In this document: in pieces, positions 45,409-54,684 of the stretch
Position numbering within the stretch: the first letter of the stretch is position 1
Layout: every line of letters begins with the position of its first letter
Assembly (NCBI GenBank): GCA_041687455.1
Contig: JAWLBY010000001.1
Location: forward strand, 317,486-381,485
DNA: 64,000 nucleotides
Reading direction: 5' to 3'
DNA from: JAWLBY01 sp041687455
Lineage (GTDB): Bacteria; Pseudomonadota; Gammaproteobacteria; Xanthomonadales; Xanthomonadaceae
Notes under the pieces: model-generated
Told to the model about the DNA's origin: nothing
Databases searched by the model: none
What the model saw: the letters and a program-made list of their open reading frames with translations, nothing else
Program-made: the position numbers and the translations under genes

Positions 45409-48400
45409 GTGATTCATTCAAGCCAGCGCACCGATGCTCGACGCGCGTTCATCGTGCTCGCCGTGCTGCTGCCCGGACTGCTTGCCGCCGCGCTGCTGCC
45501 CGGGCCGTTGCCGGGGCGCGGGCTGGCCCATTACCTGCCGCTGCACACCACGCTCGAAGTGCTGTCGATCGCGGTCGCCACGCTGGTGTTCGCGATCGGC
45601 TGGAATACCCGCCGCCACCAGCCATCGCAGGCCGTGCTGTGGCTGGCCTGCCTGTTCCTCGGTGTCGCCGCGCTCGATCTGTCGCACATGCTGTCGTACC
45701 AGGGCATGCCGAGCTTCGTCACGCCGAGCAGCCCGCAGAAGGCGATCCACTTCTGGCTCGCGGCACGCACGCTGGCCGCATTTGCGCTGCTCGGCGCCGC
45801 GCTGATGGCATGGCGCACGCGCCCGCCCGCGGCGCCGGCGCTGGCGCTGCTGGGCGTGCTGCTGGTGGTCGCGCTGCTGCATGGCTGGTTCCTGTACGCG
45901 CCCGAACGCCTGCCGGCGACCTTCGTGCCCGGCCGCGGGCTGACCACGTTCAAGATCGGCTACGAATACGGGCTGATCGTCGCCTACCTGCTCGCCGCCG
46001 CGCTGTACTTCCGCCACCTGCGCCGGCCGCGCGAGTTCAACGCCGGCGGGCTGTTCGCGACCGCCGGCGCGATGGCGATGAGCGAGTTCTTCTTCACGCT
46101 GTACGCCGAGGTCAGCGATCTCTACAACCTGCTCGGCCACCTGTACAAGATCGCCGCCTACGCCCTGCTCTATCGCGCGCTGTTCATCGAGACGGTGCAG
46201 CGCCCTTACCAGCAGGTGCTCGAATACCAGCGCCAGCTCGGCGCCACGATCGACACCCTGCCCGACCTGCTGTTCGAGCTCGATGCCGACGGCAACTACG
46301 TCACCGTGCATGCCAACGAGCCGGGCAAGCTGGCGGCACCGCCATCGGCGCTGCTCGGCCGCAACGTCCGCGACATGCTGCCGCCGGAGCAGGCCGAGAT
46401 CGTGATGAACGTGCTGCGCGAAGCCGCCCAGCGCCGCATCGTGCGTGGCGCACGCATCACGCTGCAGGTGCCGGACGGCGAGTGCCATTTCGAACTGTCG
46501 GTGGCACGCAAGGACAACGGCACACCGAACCGGCCGCACTTCCTGCTGCTGTCGCGCGACATCACCGCGGCGGTGCGGCATGAGCAGGCGCTGGCCCACG
46601 AGGGCCGCGTCAGCCGCGCGCTGCTGGGCCTGACCGAAGTGGCACGCGGCGCCGACGAGCACACGCTGCTGCAGCACGCCGCCGACCAGGCAGCCGAGCT
46701 CACCGGCAGCCCGGCCGCGCTGATCTGCCTGATCGACGACGACCAGCACGGCATCGACAGCGTCGCCTGGTCGGCGGCCACCCCGGAAGCGCTGCGCGCG
46801 GCCAGCTTCGACGAGCACCACTCGATCGGAGACGTCGGCCGCTGGGCCGACCCGTTCCGGCGCCGGCAGCCGGTGCTGATCGACGACAGTCGCGACGCCC
46901 CCGGCGAACCGGCAGCGCCCGGCGACGCCACGGCCGGCAGCGGGCTGACCCGGATGCTCGGCGTGCCGGTACTGGACGGCGACACGGTCCGCGCGATCGT
47001 CGACGTCGGCAACAAGCCCGCCCGGTACGACGAGCACGACCGCGCCGCGCTGCAGCGATTGGCCGATTCGCTGTGGCAGATCATCCATCGCCGCCGCCAG
47101 GCCGAGCGGCTGCGGCAGAAGCAGGAGGAGCTGGACCACTTCTTCAGTGCCAACATCGACCTGTTCTGCATCGCCAGCAGCGATGGCATCCTGCTGCGCA
47201 TCAACGGCAGTTGGGAGGCGCTGCTCGGCTACCCGATCGGCGAACTCGAAGGTCGGCCGTTCCTCGATTTCGTGCATCCGGACGACCGCGAGATATCGCT
47301 CGACACGCTCGGCCGGCTGAACCGCCAGCCGGGCCGGATCGGCAACGTCGAGAACCGCTGGATCGCGCGCGACGGCTCGCTGCGCAACATGGAGTGGCGG
47401 GCCAAGGCGGTCGGCGGCGTGATCTACGCGGCGGCGCGCGACATCACCGAGCGCAAGCAGCAGGACAGCACGATCCGCAAGCTCTCGTCGGCCGTCGCGC
47501 AGAGCCCGTACCCGGTGCTGATCACCGATGTCGATGGCCGCATCGAGTATTCGAACGAGGCGTTCTCGCTGGTCAGCGGCTACTCGGCCGACGAGCTGGC
47601 CGGACAGACCCCGGCCATGCTGAAGTCCGGCAAGACCTCGCGGAATGTCTACAAGGCGATGCGGAAACAGCTCGAGCGCGGGGAACCGTGGAAGGGCGAG
47701 TTCATCAACCGGCGCAAGGATGGCAGCGAGTACTTCAGCGCCGCGCTGATCTACCCGGTGCGCGACGCCCGCGGCGAGATCGTCAACTACCTCGCCCACC
47801 AGGAAGACGTCACCGCCCGCAAGGCGGCCGCCGAGCGACTGCGCCAGTTGTCGCACTACGACCAGCTCACCGGCCTGCCGAACCGGGTGCTGCTCGAGGA
47901 ACGCTTCCGCCACGCGATCGACCTCGCGCGCCGGCACGGCGAGTCGCTGACGCTGATGTGGCTCGACATCGACCACTTCAAGGAAGTCAACGACGCGCTC
48001 GGCCACAGCGTCGGCGATCTGCTGCTGCTCGAAGTCGCGCACCGTCTGCGCACCCAGTTGCGCGACCAGGACACGCTGTCGCGGCACTCCGGCGACGACT
48101 TCGTGATCGTGCTGCCCGGCACCGATCAGGATGACGCCGCCGCGCTCGCGACCCGTCTGCTCGGCGCGATCGAGGCGCCGCTGTCGCTGAGCGAACAGGA
48201 ACTGATCGTCAGCAGCTCGATCGGCATCGCGCTGTTCCCGAACGATGCCGACAGCCTCGAGGGCCTGCAGATGTGCGCCGAGGCCGCGATGTACCGGATG
48301 AAGCAGGAAGGCCGCAACGGCTTCCGCTTCTACGCGCCCGAGATGCAGGCCCACAGCGCCCGCATGCTGGCGCTCGGCAATGCGCTCAAGCACGCGCTGT

Positions 48401-49137
48401 CGCGCGCCGAACTGAGCGTCGAATACCAGCCGCAGATCGACCTGGCCAGCGGTCGCATCGTCGGAGCCGAGGCGCTGATGCGCTGGCACAGTCCGCAATG
48501 GGGCCAGGTGTCACCGGCCGAGTTCATCCCGATCGCCGAGGACAACGGCCTGATCGTGCCGATGGGCGAATGGATGCTGCGCACCGCCACCGAACAACTG
48601 CGCCGCTGGCACGACGCCGGCCTGAACGAGCTGACCGTCGCGGTGAACCTGTCGGCCGTGCAATTCGCCCAACCGGCGCTCGCCGCGACCATCACGCGGC
48701 TGGTCGAGGCTGCCGGCGTCGCCCCCGAGCACGTCGACCTCGAACTGACCGAAGCCGTCGCGCTGAAGAACCCCGACGCTGCGATGCGCACGATGGTCGC
48801 GCTCAGCGATGCCGGCTTCCAGCTCTCGATCGACGACTTCGGCACCGGCTATTCGTCGATGAGCTATCTGAAGCGCTTCGCGGTCGACAAACTCAAGATC
48901 GACAAGTCCTTCATCCGCGAACTCGGCGCCGACAACGACGACCAGGCGATCGTCACCGCGATCATCCAGATGGCCCACAGCCTCGGCATGACGACGATCG
49001 CCGAAGGCGTCGAAACCGACGGTCAGCGCAGCTTCCTGCAACAACACGGCTGCGACCAGATCCAGGGCTTCCTGTGCAGCCGACCACTACCGGCGGAGCA
49101 GTTCGAGGCGTTTGTGCGGGGAGGCGGTGGCGGGTGA
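45409..49137 (+). CDS. MASE3-PAS-GAF-PAS-PAS-GGDEF-EAL cyclic-di-GMP protein
   Basis: 1242 residues from GTG 45409 (GGGGAAG upstream). MASE3 membrane sensor with about seven helices (~15-255); PAS (~270-385); GAF (~405-560); two PAS domains (~575-690 and ~695-810); GGDEF (~815-975) whose active-site motif reads SGDDF rather than GGDEF; and EAL (~985-1235) with EALMRW, NLSAVQF, ELTEA, DDFGTGYSS and EGVET all present. I expect an active phosphodiesterase and a diguanylate cyclase that may be weak or regulatory. c-di-GMP control fits the nearby pilus genes. A CACAAT -10-like element at 45328 could drive it; the 244 bp before the gene hold nothing else. Confidence 0.93.
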   Translation: MIHSSQRTDARRAFIVLAVLLPGLLAAALLPGPLPGRGLAHYLPLHTTLEVLSIAVATLVFAIGWNTRRHQPSQAVLWLACLFLGVAALDLSHMLSYQGMPSFVTPSSPQKAIHFWLAARTLAAFALLGAALMAWRTRPPAAPALALLGVLLVVALLHGWFLYAPERLPATFVPGRGLTTFKIGYEYGLIVAYLLAAALYFRHLRRPREFNAGGLFATAGAMAMSEFFFTLYAEVSDLYNLLGHLYKIAAYALLYRALFIETVQRPYQQVLEYQRQLGATIDTLPDLLFELDADGNYVTVHANEPGKLAAPPSALLGRNVRDMLPPEQAEIVMNVLREAAQRRIVRGARITLQVPDGECHFELSVARKDNGTPNRPHFLLLSRDITAAVRHEQALAHEGRVSRALLGLTEVARGADEHTLLQHAADQAAELTGSPAALICLIDDDQHGIDSVAWSAATPEALRAASFDEHHSIGDVGRWADPFRRRQPVLIDDSRDAPGEPAAPGDATAGSGLTRMLGVPVLDGDTVRAIVDVGNKPARYDEHDRAALQRLADSLWQIIHRRRQAERLRQKQEELDHFFSANIDLFCIASSDGILLRINGSWEALLGYPIGELEGRPFLDFVHPDDREISLDTLGRLNRQPGRIGNVENRWIARDGSLRNMEWRAKAVGGVIYAAARDITERKQQDSTIRKLSSAVAQSPYPVLITDVDGRIEYSNEAFSLVSGYSADELAGQTPAMLKSGKTSRNVYKAMRKQLERGEPWKGEFINRRKDGSEYFSAALIYPVRDARGEIVNYLAHQEDVTARKAAAERLRQLSHYDQLTGLPNRVLLEERFRHAIDLARRHGESLTLMWLDIDHFKEVNDALGHSVGDLLLLEVAHRLRTQLRDQDTLSRHSGDDFVIVLPGTDQDDAAALATRLLGAIEAPLSLSEQELIVSSSIGIALFPNDADSLEGLQMCAEAAMYRMKQEGRNGFRFYAPEMQAHSARMLALGNALKHALSRAELSVEYQPQIDLASGRIVGAEALMRWHSPQWGQVSPAEFIPIAEDNGLIVPMGEWMLRTATEQLRRWHDAGLNELTVAVNLSAVQFAQPALAATITRLVEAAGVAPEHVDLELTEAVALKNPDAAMRTMVALSDAGFQLSIDDFGTGYSSMSYLKRFAVDKLKIDKSFIRELGADNDDQAIVTAIIQMAHSLGMTTIAEGVETDGQRSFLQQHGCDQIQGFLCSRPLPAEQFEAFVRGGGGG

Positions 49138-49233
49138 AGGATGCGCGGGCGGAACGACCGGCGCCTTTCGACCACGGGTGGTCTCTGGAAATTGCACTCT
49201 GACCCTCACTCTGACCCGGGTCTTGCGCGCGGC

Positions 49234-50121
49234 TCAGAGGTTGGTACTTTCCGGCGGCGCGCTGCTGCCGAGCGGCGCGGCGCCATCGAGCGTGGCGCCA
49301 TCGAGCGCGCCGCCATCGAGCGTGTCGTCGGCAACGCGGCGGGGGACATCGAGCGTGAAGCAGGTCATCGACAGCGAGCCGTAAGCGTAACCGTCGATCA
49401 GCAGGTCGAGCGGCGAGCCGTCCTGTGCCGCGACGCCGGCGATGTAGAGCCATGGCAGGAAATGTTCCGGCGTCGGCGCCACGCGCGGGAAATCGGCATC
49501 GGTCGCGAGCGAGGCGGCGTCGCCCGGGCGTGAGGTCGCAATGGCGATGGCCTTGTCGTTGAAGCGGCGAGCCCAGTCGAAGCCCAGGTCCTCGGCGTGC
49601 CGGTCCATCGCGCGCAGGTTGTGGACGACGTTGCCGCTGCCCATCACCAGCACGCCGCGATTCCGCAGCGAGGCGAGCCGGGTACCGAGTCGCAGATGGT
49701 AGTCGGCGGGCTTCGATGCGTTGATCGACAACTGCACGACGGGCACGTCGGCGTTCGGAAACGCGTGCACCAGCACCGACCAGGTGCCGTGGTCGAGGCC
49801 CCAGCTCTCATGGTCGGCACCGACGTAGTCGGGCTGCACGGCATCGGCCACTTCCTCGGCCAGTTCGGGACAGCCGGGTGCGGGGTAGTCGATGTCGAAC
49901 AGGGCCTGCGGGAATCCATAGAAGTCATGGATGGTGCGCGGACGCGGCATCGCCGTCACCGCGGTCGCGTTGACGTACCAGTGCGCCGACACCATCAGGA
50001 TCGCGCGCGGACGGCGGACCGACGCGCCGAAAGACCGCCAGGCCTCGGTGTATCGGTTGCGCTCGAGCGCGTTCATCGGGCTGCCGTGACCGAGGAACGC
50101 GGCGGGCATGCGGTCAGGCAT
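49234..50121 (-). CDS. DODA-type extradiol ring-opening dioxygenase (YgiD-like)
   Basis: 295 residues. LigB-like class III extradiol fold with metal/active-site histidines in AAFLGHGSPMNAL, MVSAHWYV, and DHESWGLDHGTWSVLVHAFPNADVPVVQLS; also VLVMGSGNVVHNLRAM. The family is ygiD/4,5-DOPA dioxygenase, zinc- or iron-dependent, in many bacteria of unknown substrate. The last ~35 residues (DDTLDGGALDGATLDGAA...) are an unusual low-complexity tail encoded by a 15-bp repeat and lie beyond the normal end of about 260. Confidence 0.9.
   Translation of the reverse strand: MPDRMPAAFLGHGSPMNALERNRYTEAWRSFGASVRRPRAILMVSAHWYVNATAVTAMPRPRTIHDFYGFPQALFDIDYPAPGCPELAEEVADAVQPDYVGADHESWGLDHGTWSVLVHAFPNADVPVVQLSINASKPADYHLRLGTRLASLRNRGVLVMGSGNVVHNLRAMDRHAEDLGFDWARRFNDKAIAIATSRPGDAASLATDADFPRVAPTPEHFLPWLYIAGVAAQDGSPLDLLIDGYAYGSLSMTCFTLDVPRRVADDTLDGGALDGATLDGAAPLGSSAPPESTNL
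49281..49325. repeat. 15-bp minisatellite in the DODA gene tail
   Basis: Three units of GCGCCATCGAGCGTG and close variants in a row, encoding (T/A)LDGA on the minus strand. It is in frame, so copy-number change would alter only the length of the C-terminal tail. Confidence 0.8.
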
Positions 50122-50365
50122 GGTCGCTCCGGGGGCGTGGGGCTGCCTGCACGGTACGACGGTCGGCGATGACGTGCGAGCGGGGCTGTTGCCTGGGCCG
50201 CACCGCGTGGCCGGGGCTGGCTACGCCTGCGCAGGAGCGGGTGATCGCGGCCCGGACGCCGCTCTGACCGTGGCCCGGTGCTGACCACGATCCGGATCGA
50301 CGGAATGCGCGTTTTCGCCGCCGCATGCGACAATCCGCGATCCACCCAAGCCCAGGAGCCTTCCA

Positions 50366-50437
50366 ATGAAACTCGCACGCTTCCGCCGTCATCGCACCCG
50401 CCTCCGTCGCTTCCTGGTTTCGCGCAGCAAGCGCTGA
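50366..50437 (+). CDS. Possible 23-residue arginine-rich small protein
   Basis: ATG 50366 to TGA 50437, with CAGGAGCC seven bases before the ATG, a good ribosome-binding match. The peptide starts MKLARFRRHR and has 11 Arg/Lys and no acidic residues. The upstream region includes GACAATCCG (50329), a possible -10 remnant. No family recognised. It could equally be chance in a GC-rich region; the well-spaced ribosome site is the only positive evidence. It lies directly before the truncated EAL copy. Confidence 0.35.
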   Translation: MKLARFRRHRTRLRRFLVSRSKR

Positions 50438-50505
50438 GACCAGCGGAAAGGGTCGGAGCGCGTTATCGCCCGCAGCAGCCAGGGCGGAACGCACTCTGGC
50501 CCCGC

Positions 50506-51151
50506 TCCGCAATGGGGCAAGGTGTCGCCGGCCGAGTTCATCCCGATCGCCGAGGACAACGGCCTGATCGTGCCGATGGGCGAATGGATGCTGCGCACTG
50601 CCACCGAACAACTGCGCCGCTGGCACGACGCCGGCCTGCACGAGCTGTCCGTCTCGGTGAACCTGTCGGCCGTGCAGTTCGCCCAGCCGACGCTGGCCGC
50701 GACGATCACCCGACTGGTCGAGGCCGCCGGCATCGCCCCCGACCATGTCGACCTCGAGCTGACCGAAGCTGTCGCGCTGAAGAATCCCGACGCCGCGATT
50801 CGCACGATGGTCGCACTCGTCGATGCCGGCTTCCGACTCTCGATCGACGACTTCGGCACCGGCTACTCGTCGATGAGCTACCTGAAACGCTTCGCGGTCG
50901 ACAAGCTCAAGATCGACCAGTCGTTCATCCGCGAACTCGTCGTCGACAACGACGACCAGGCCATCGTCACCGCGATCATCCAGATGGCCCACAGCCTCGG
51001 CATGACGACGATCGCCGAAGGCGTCGAGACGGACGACCAGCGCAGCTTCCTGCAACAGCGCGGCTGTGACCAGATCCAGGGCTTCCTGTACAGCCCGCCG
51101 CTGCCGGCGGAGCAGTTCGAGGCGTTCGTGCGAGGCAGCGGCGGCGGCTGA
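50506..51151 (+). pseudogene. Truncated copy of an EAL domain (5' part missing)
   Basis: 646 bp align without gaps to the last 646 bp of the c-di-GMP gene (48492-49137, offset 2014). Homology starts abruptly at TCCGCAATGGGG and ends at the stop codon. The reading frame is intact for 209 codons (GTG 50522 is the first usable start) and keeps NLSAVQF, ELTEA, DDFGTGYSS and EGVET, but lacks the EALMRW motif and first strands, so it cannot be a complete phosphodiesterase. Most differences are at third codon positions, and there are about 16 amino-acid changes. I read it as the remnant of a second paralogue whose front was deleted; expression as a stand-alone degenerate EAL protein is not excluded. 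Confidence 0.8.
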
Positions 51152-51273
51152 TCGCAGCCGGGGCGGGTGGCACGAGCGGGTCGGAACTCGCGTTCAGGGA
51201 TGCGACCGGATCCCCGTATCGGGTCCGGCGATCGCTTCGAGCAGGATCGCCGCGCGCGACACGCCGGCGTGCG

Positions 51274-52788
51274 TCAGTCGATCTTCCTGAACGTCGCGTG
51301 CTCGAACGACAGCGCGTCGACACCGGCATCGCCGACCAGGAACGACACCACGTTGCCGGCATTCGGCGAGAACTCGACCCGCACGTGATCTTCGCGATCC
51401 TGGCCGGTAGCCTCCGACGCGAGATTGCCCCAGCGAATCGCCAACCGCCCGTCCGGCGTCACGTTCACGACCATAGTTCCGAGCAGATCGTTGGAATACG
51501 TGCCGGCATACGTTTCTACCGGCCGGGACAGAACGAAGGCGCGCGCCCGGATGCTTTCCCGGTGCCTTGCTGCCGCCAGACGCAGCTCCACGGCCTGTGC
51601 CAGCAGGCGATCGGCCCGGCCCGATGTCTTCGACCGCACATCCGGCTCGCCCAGCAGCCTGCCGTAGACATCGGCGGCGATGAGGCTGGTCAGTTTGGCG
51701 CTCAGGAAATCCTCATTGTTCAGCACGACCAGACCGATGCCTGCTTCGGCAATGAACGACAGGTGGGCATGAAAGCCGGCGAAGGATCCGAAGTGATGGT
51801 GCATCAGCCGGCCCTGGTACTCGCCGGTATACCACCCCCATGCGTAGCCGGTGCGTTCGAAGTCCAGGTACCGACCATCCGCTTCGACCTGAGCGGTGTG
51901 CGACTGCCTGATCACCGATGCAGGAAACACCTGCCGGCCTTCGTGCCGACCGGCACCGAGCTGCGCGATGAGGAATCGGGCCAGGTCGGGCGCCGTTGAA
52001 ACGATGCCGCCGGCCGCCTGCATGGTCTGGTCCGACTTGCTCAGGTACAGCGGCTGATCCGGATTGTCGCTCGCAAACGAGTACGGTTTCGCCAACGGCC
52101 AGCCGTTGGCTTCCGCCTCGCTGATCCGGGCCGACGTGCGCGTCATCCCCAGCGGCTCGAAGATGGCTGCATCGAGCTGCCGCTGCCAGGGCGTTGCAAG
52201 GATCTGGTCCAACCAGACGCTGACGATGTTGTAGCCGACGTTCGTGTACCTGAACGCTGCGCGCGGCGTATCCGCCGGATAGGAAGCCGCGACCAGGGCC
52301 CGTCGCGTGCGGGCGTCGTGGATGCCGCTGAATGCGGTCGCCCAGGCCAACGGCTGATTGTCGATCCCCGACGCGTGCACCAGCAGATCCCTGACCGTCA
52401 CTGCGGTCGCATCGATGCCGTTGAAGCGGATGTCGGGAAACATCTGCTGCAACGAATCCCGCGTGTCGACCCGCCCGGCCTCCTCCTGCAGCAACACGTT
52501 CAGCGCCAGCAGGGGCTTGGTGGTCGAGGCAATGTAGAAGACCGTGTCGCGGGTCACCGGCTGTTCGCCGGCGATGTCGGCGAAGCCGAAGTAGCCCTCG
52601 TAGACGATCCGGCCATCCTTCACCACCGCCACCGCCGTACCGGAGCGCTGGCCGGTGCTCTCCTTGGCGGCCTTGATGACGCCGGCAAGCTCGTTGAACC
52701 GGTAACCGGTACCGGAGGTCGATTCGGCGGTCGCGGGCAGCGATGCCAACACCAGCGCAACCATCAGGATCGAAGCGATCGAGGTCAT
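51274..52788 (-). CDS. Serine hydrolase of the beta-lactamase / penicillin-binding-protein (class C) family
   Basis: 504 residues from ATG 52788 (CGGAGAA upstream). Signal peptide ~1-22 (ILMVALVLASLPATA); catalytic SxxK in YIASTTKP and YxN in YTNVGYN; a later HHHFGSFAGFHA takes the place of KTG. The C-terminal ~100 residues (VETYAGTYSNDLLGTMVVN...) are a lipocalin-like DUF3471-type domain found in many of these esterases and peptidases. Periplasmic or secreted; the substrate (peptide, ester, beta-lactam) cannot be told. The frame extends to 53262 upstream but without signal or similarity. Confidence 0.9.
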   Translation of the reverse strand: MTSIASILMVALVLASLPATAESTSGTGYRFNELAGVIKAAKESTGQRSGTAVAVVKDGRIVYEGYFGFADIAGEQPVTRDTVFYIASTTKPLLALNVLLQEEAGRVDTRDSLQQMFPDIRFNGIDATAVTVRDLLVHASGIDNQPLAWATAFSGIHDARTRRALVAASYPADTPRAAFRYTNVGYNIVSVWLDQILATPWQRQLDAAIFEPLGMTRTSARISEAEANGWPLAKPYSFASDNPDQPLYLSKSDQTMQAAGGIVSTAPDLARFLIAQLGAGRHEGRQVFPASVIRQSHTAQVEADGRYLDFERTGYAWGWYTGEYQGRLMHHHFGSFAGFHAHLSFIAEAGIGLVVLNNEDFLSAKLTSLIAADVYGRLLGEPDVRSKTSGRADRLLAQAVELRLAAARHRESIRARAFVLSRPVETYAGTYSNDLLGTMVVNVTPDGRLAIRWGNLASEATGQDREDHVRVEFSPNAGNVVSFLVGDAGVDALSFEHATFRKID

Positions 52789-53152
52789 GCGGATTCTCCG
52801 AAGGGCTGACGCATCAACGCGCGTCCGTAGACAGCAGATACGACGCGCGGCCATCCGGTTGCAGCCAGCCCGATGCCGCCAAGCCGCCGGACCCGGCCGC
52901 TGTCGACGACCGGCCCGGCGGTGTGCGGACCGAGCACCACGCAGAGCAGCAGCAGAACCTGCAACAACCCGTGGCTTCGCAAACATCCTGTCTCCGTTGT
53001 CGCGAGCAGCGCGCACCGCGTCAGCGGCCGATACGCTGTCGCCGCCGCGAGCCGCGCACCTGATCCGGTCGCTTGACGGACGCGCCGAGCATGGGGAGTC
53101 TGGAGTGGCTGACCAGCGCACGACCACTCCGATACACAGGCGAGGGCGACCG

Positions 53153-54034
53153 GTGACGCTCGGACACGTGATGGTGGCTACCGATTTCTCCGGCAACGCG
53201 ACCGAGGCGCTGCTGCGGGCGGCGATGATCGCCCGGCTCGGCACCTTCGAGCGACTGACCATCGCACATGTGCTGGAGCGCCGTTTGCTCGATGCGTTGC
53301 GCGAGCTGATCGGTCACGATCCGGATCCGCAGATCGGCCAGATTGTCGAGGCACGGTTGCGCGAGCAGGCAGACGAGCTGCGGCATCGCTCGCGGCTCGA
53401 GGTCGCCAGCCGATGTCTCGACGGTGATCGCCGCGCCGCGCTGGTCGAGGAGGCGCGCCGTTCCGACAGCGCGCTGATCGTGCTCGGCGCGCAGGGCACC
53501 AACGGTCTGCGCCGATGGCTGCTCGGCTCGACCGCCGACCGGATCGTTTCATCGGCACCGGCGGCCGTCCTCGTTGTCAAGCGTCGCGCCCGCAGGCGCT
53601 ACCGCCGCGTGCTGCTGCCGGTCGACCTGCGCACGCCGCCGGAGGCCGCGATCGCACTGGCGCGCGCGCTGGCCCCGGGCGCGGAGCGGATCCTGATGCA
53701 TGCCTACGAGGTGCCGTTTGAAGGTCAGCTTCGCCAGGCAGGCGTCGATCAGCCGGACATCGAGCACTACCGCGAGCGCGCCCAGGCCCAGGCCGACCGT
53801 GCCCTCTACGAACTGCGGACCCGACTGACCGCGCCGGGCGAGATCTGCGAAGTGACGGCCACACGCGGCGTGCCCGATCAGGCGATCCTCGGCGCCGAAG
53901 CGTCGTTCAAACCGGACCTGCTGGTCATGCCCCGCCACGCCGCCGGCAAGATCGAGCGGTGGGTACTCGGCAGCGTAACGCGGCGAGTCGTCGAACAATG
54001 CCGAACCGACATCGCCGTGCTGCCACCGGCGTGA
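53153..54034 (+). CDS. Tandem universal stress protein (two UspA domains)
   Basis: About 293 residues from GTG 53153 (GAGGGCG upstream); GTG 53105 and ATG 53171 are alternatives. Domain 1: HVMVATDFSGNATEALLRAA to SALIVLGAQGTNGLRRWLLGSTADRIVSSAPAAVLVVK, carrying the ATP-binding G-2x-G-9x-G-type loop. Domain 2: RRVLLPVDLRTPPEAAIALARALAP to DLLVMPRHAAGKIERWVLGSVTRRVVEQCRTDIAVLPP. Cytoplasmic stress protein, role unknown. The long frame further upstream overlaps the divergent hydrolase promoter and is not used. 52789-53150 contains no other gene. Confidence 0.88.
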   Translation: MTLGHVMVATDFSGNATEALLRAAMIARLGTFERLTIAHVLERRLLDALRELIGHDPDPQIGQIVEARLREQADELRHRSRLEVASRCLDGDRRAALVEEARRSDSALIVLGAQGTNGLRRWLLGSTADRIVSSAPAAVLVVKRRARRRYRRVLLPVDLRTPPEAAIALARALAPGAERILMHAYEVPFEGQLRQAGVDQPDIEHYRERAQAQADRALYELRTRLTAPGEICEVTATRGVPDQAILGAEASFKPDLLVMPRHAAGKIERWVLGSVTRRVVEQCRTDIAVLPPA

Positions 54035-54506
54035 GGATGTCCACGGCACCTGCTGCCCGGCTGTGGGATCACCGGCCGGCGGCTGCTGCCGACACTGATG
54101 ACCGACAGCAACAATTCCATCCTCGCCGGCCTCGGCGAACCGCTCGCACGCGGCGCCTTCGATCCGTTCCTGTGGCTGCTCAGCCTCGTCTGCCGGCACC
54201 GCCGCCGCACTCGCCTCGGCCATCACCGCCCGCCACCGCCGTCGCCTGCTCGACTGAAACTCCGCGCAAGGACCTTGATGCGGAGGCGCCATCAAGGTCA
54301 TTGCCATCGAAACGAACGGGGTCCGAGTGCGGGAAATGGGTCGGACTGCGTATTGAGCTACCCGTGCGCGATGCCGTAGCGGTGTAACGCCCCGCTACTT
54401 CTCTCGCGGCATGGCTGTGGTTCTCGATCACGGCGGCAGTGAAATGGACGCATGAACTGGAAGCCGAATCCGTGGATCGCCGGCACGCTCTGGCTGCTGC
54501 TGCAAT

Positions 54507-54589
54507 GTAAGCGGCAACTGAGCGACGTTCTTCCCGTCACTTCCGTCGCGCGGAGAATTGCCCGCAATTCACAGCGAGGGAAAGTGACA
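54507..54589 (+). mobile_element. IS66-type left-end remnant (83 bp)
   Basis: Bases 54507-54589 (starting GTAAGCGGCAACTGAGCGAC) match the first 83 bp of the IS66 element at 63747-63829 without gaps and with about seven mismatches, but the transposase start that follows in the second copy is absent. It is the end of an old IS66-like insertion. The rest of 54035-54684 contains no supported gene. Confidence 0.8.
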
Positions 54590-54684
54590 GCGAACTTTGA
54601 TCGACACCGGAAATCCATCTGTCCTGGACCGGCGGTGGAATGACCGGCAGCTTCCGGCCAGCGGACGCTCGCCCGAAGTTTTCG

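Noticed and set aside
45418..48498. 1026-residue minus-strand frame
   Set aside because: Antisense to the MASE3-GGDEF-EAL gene; no signal or domain features.
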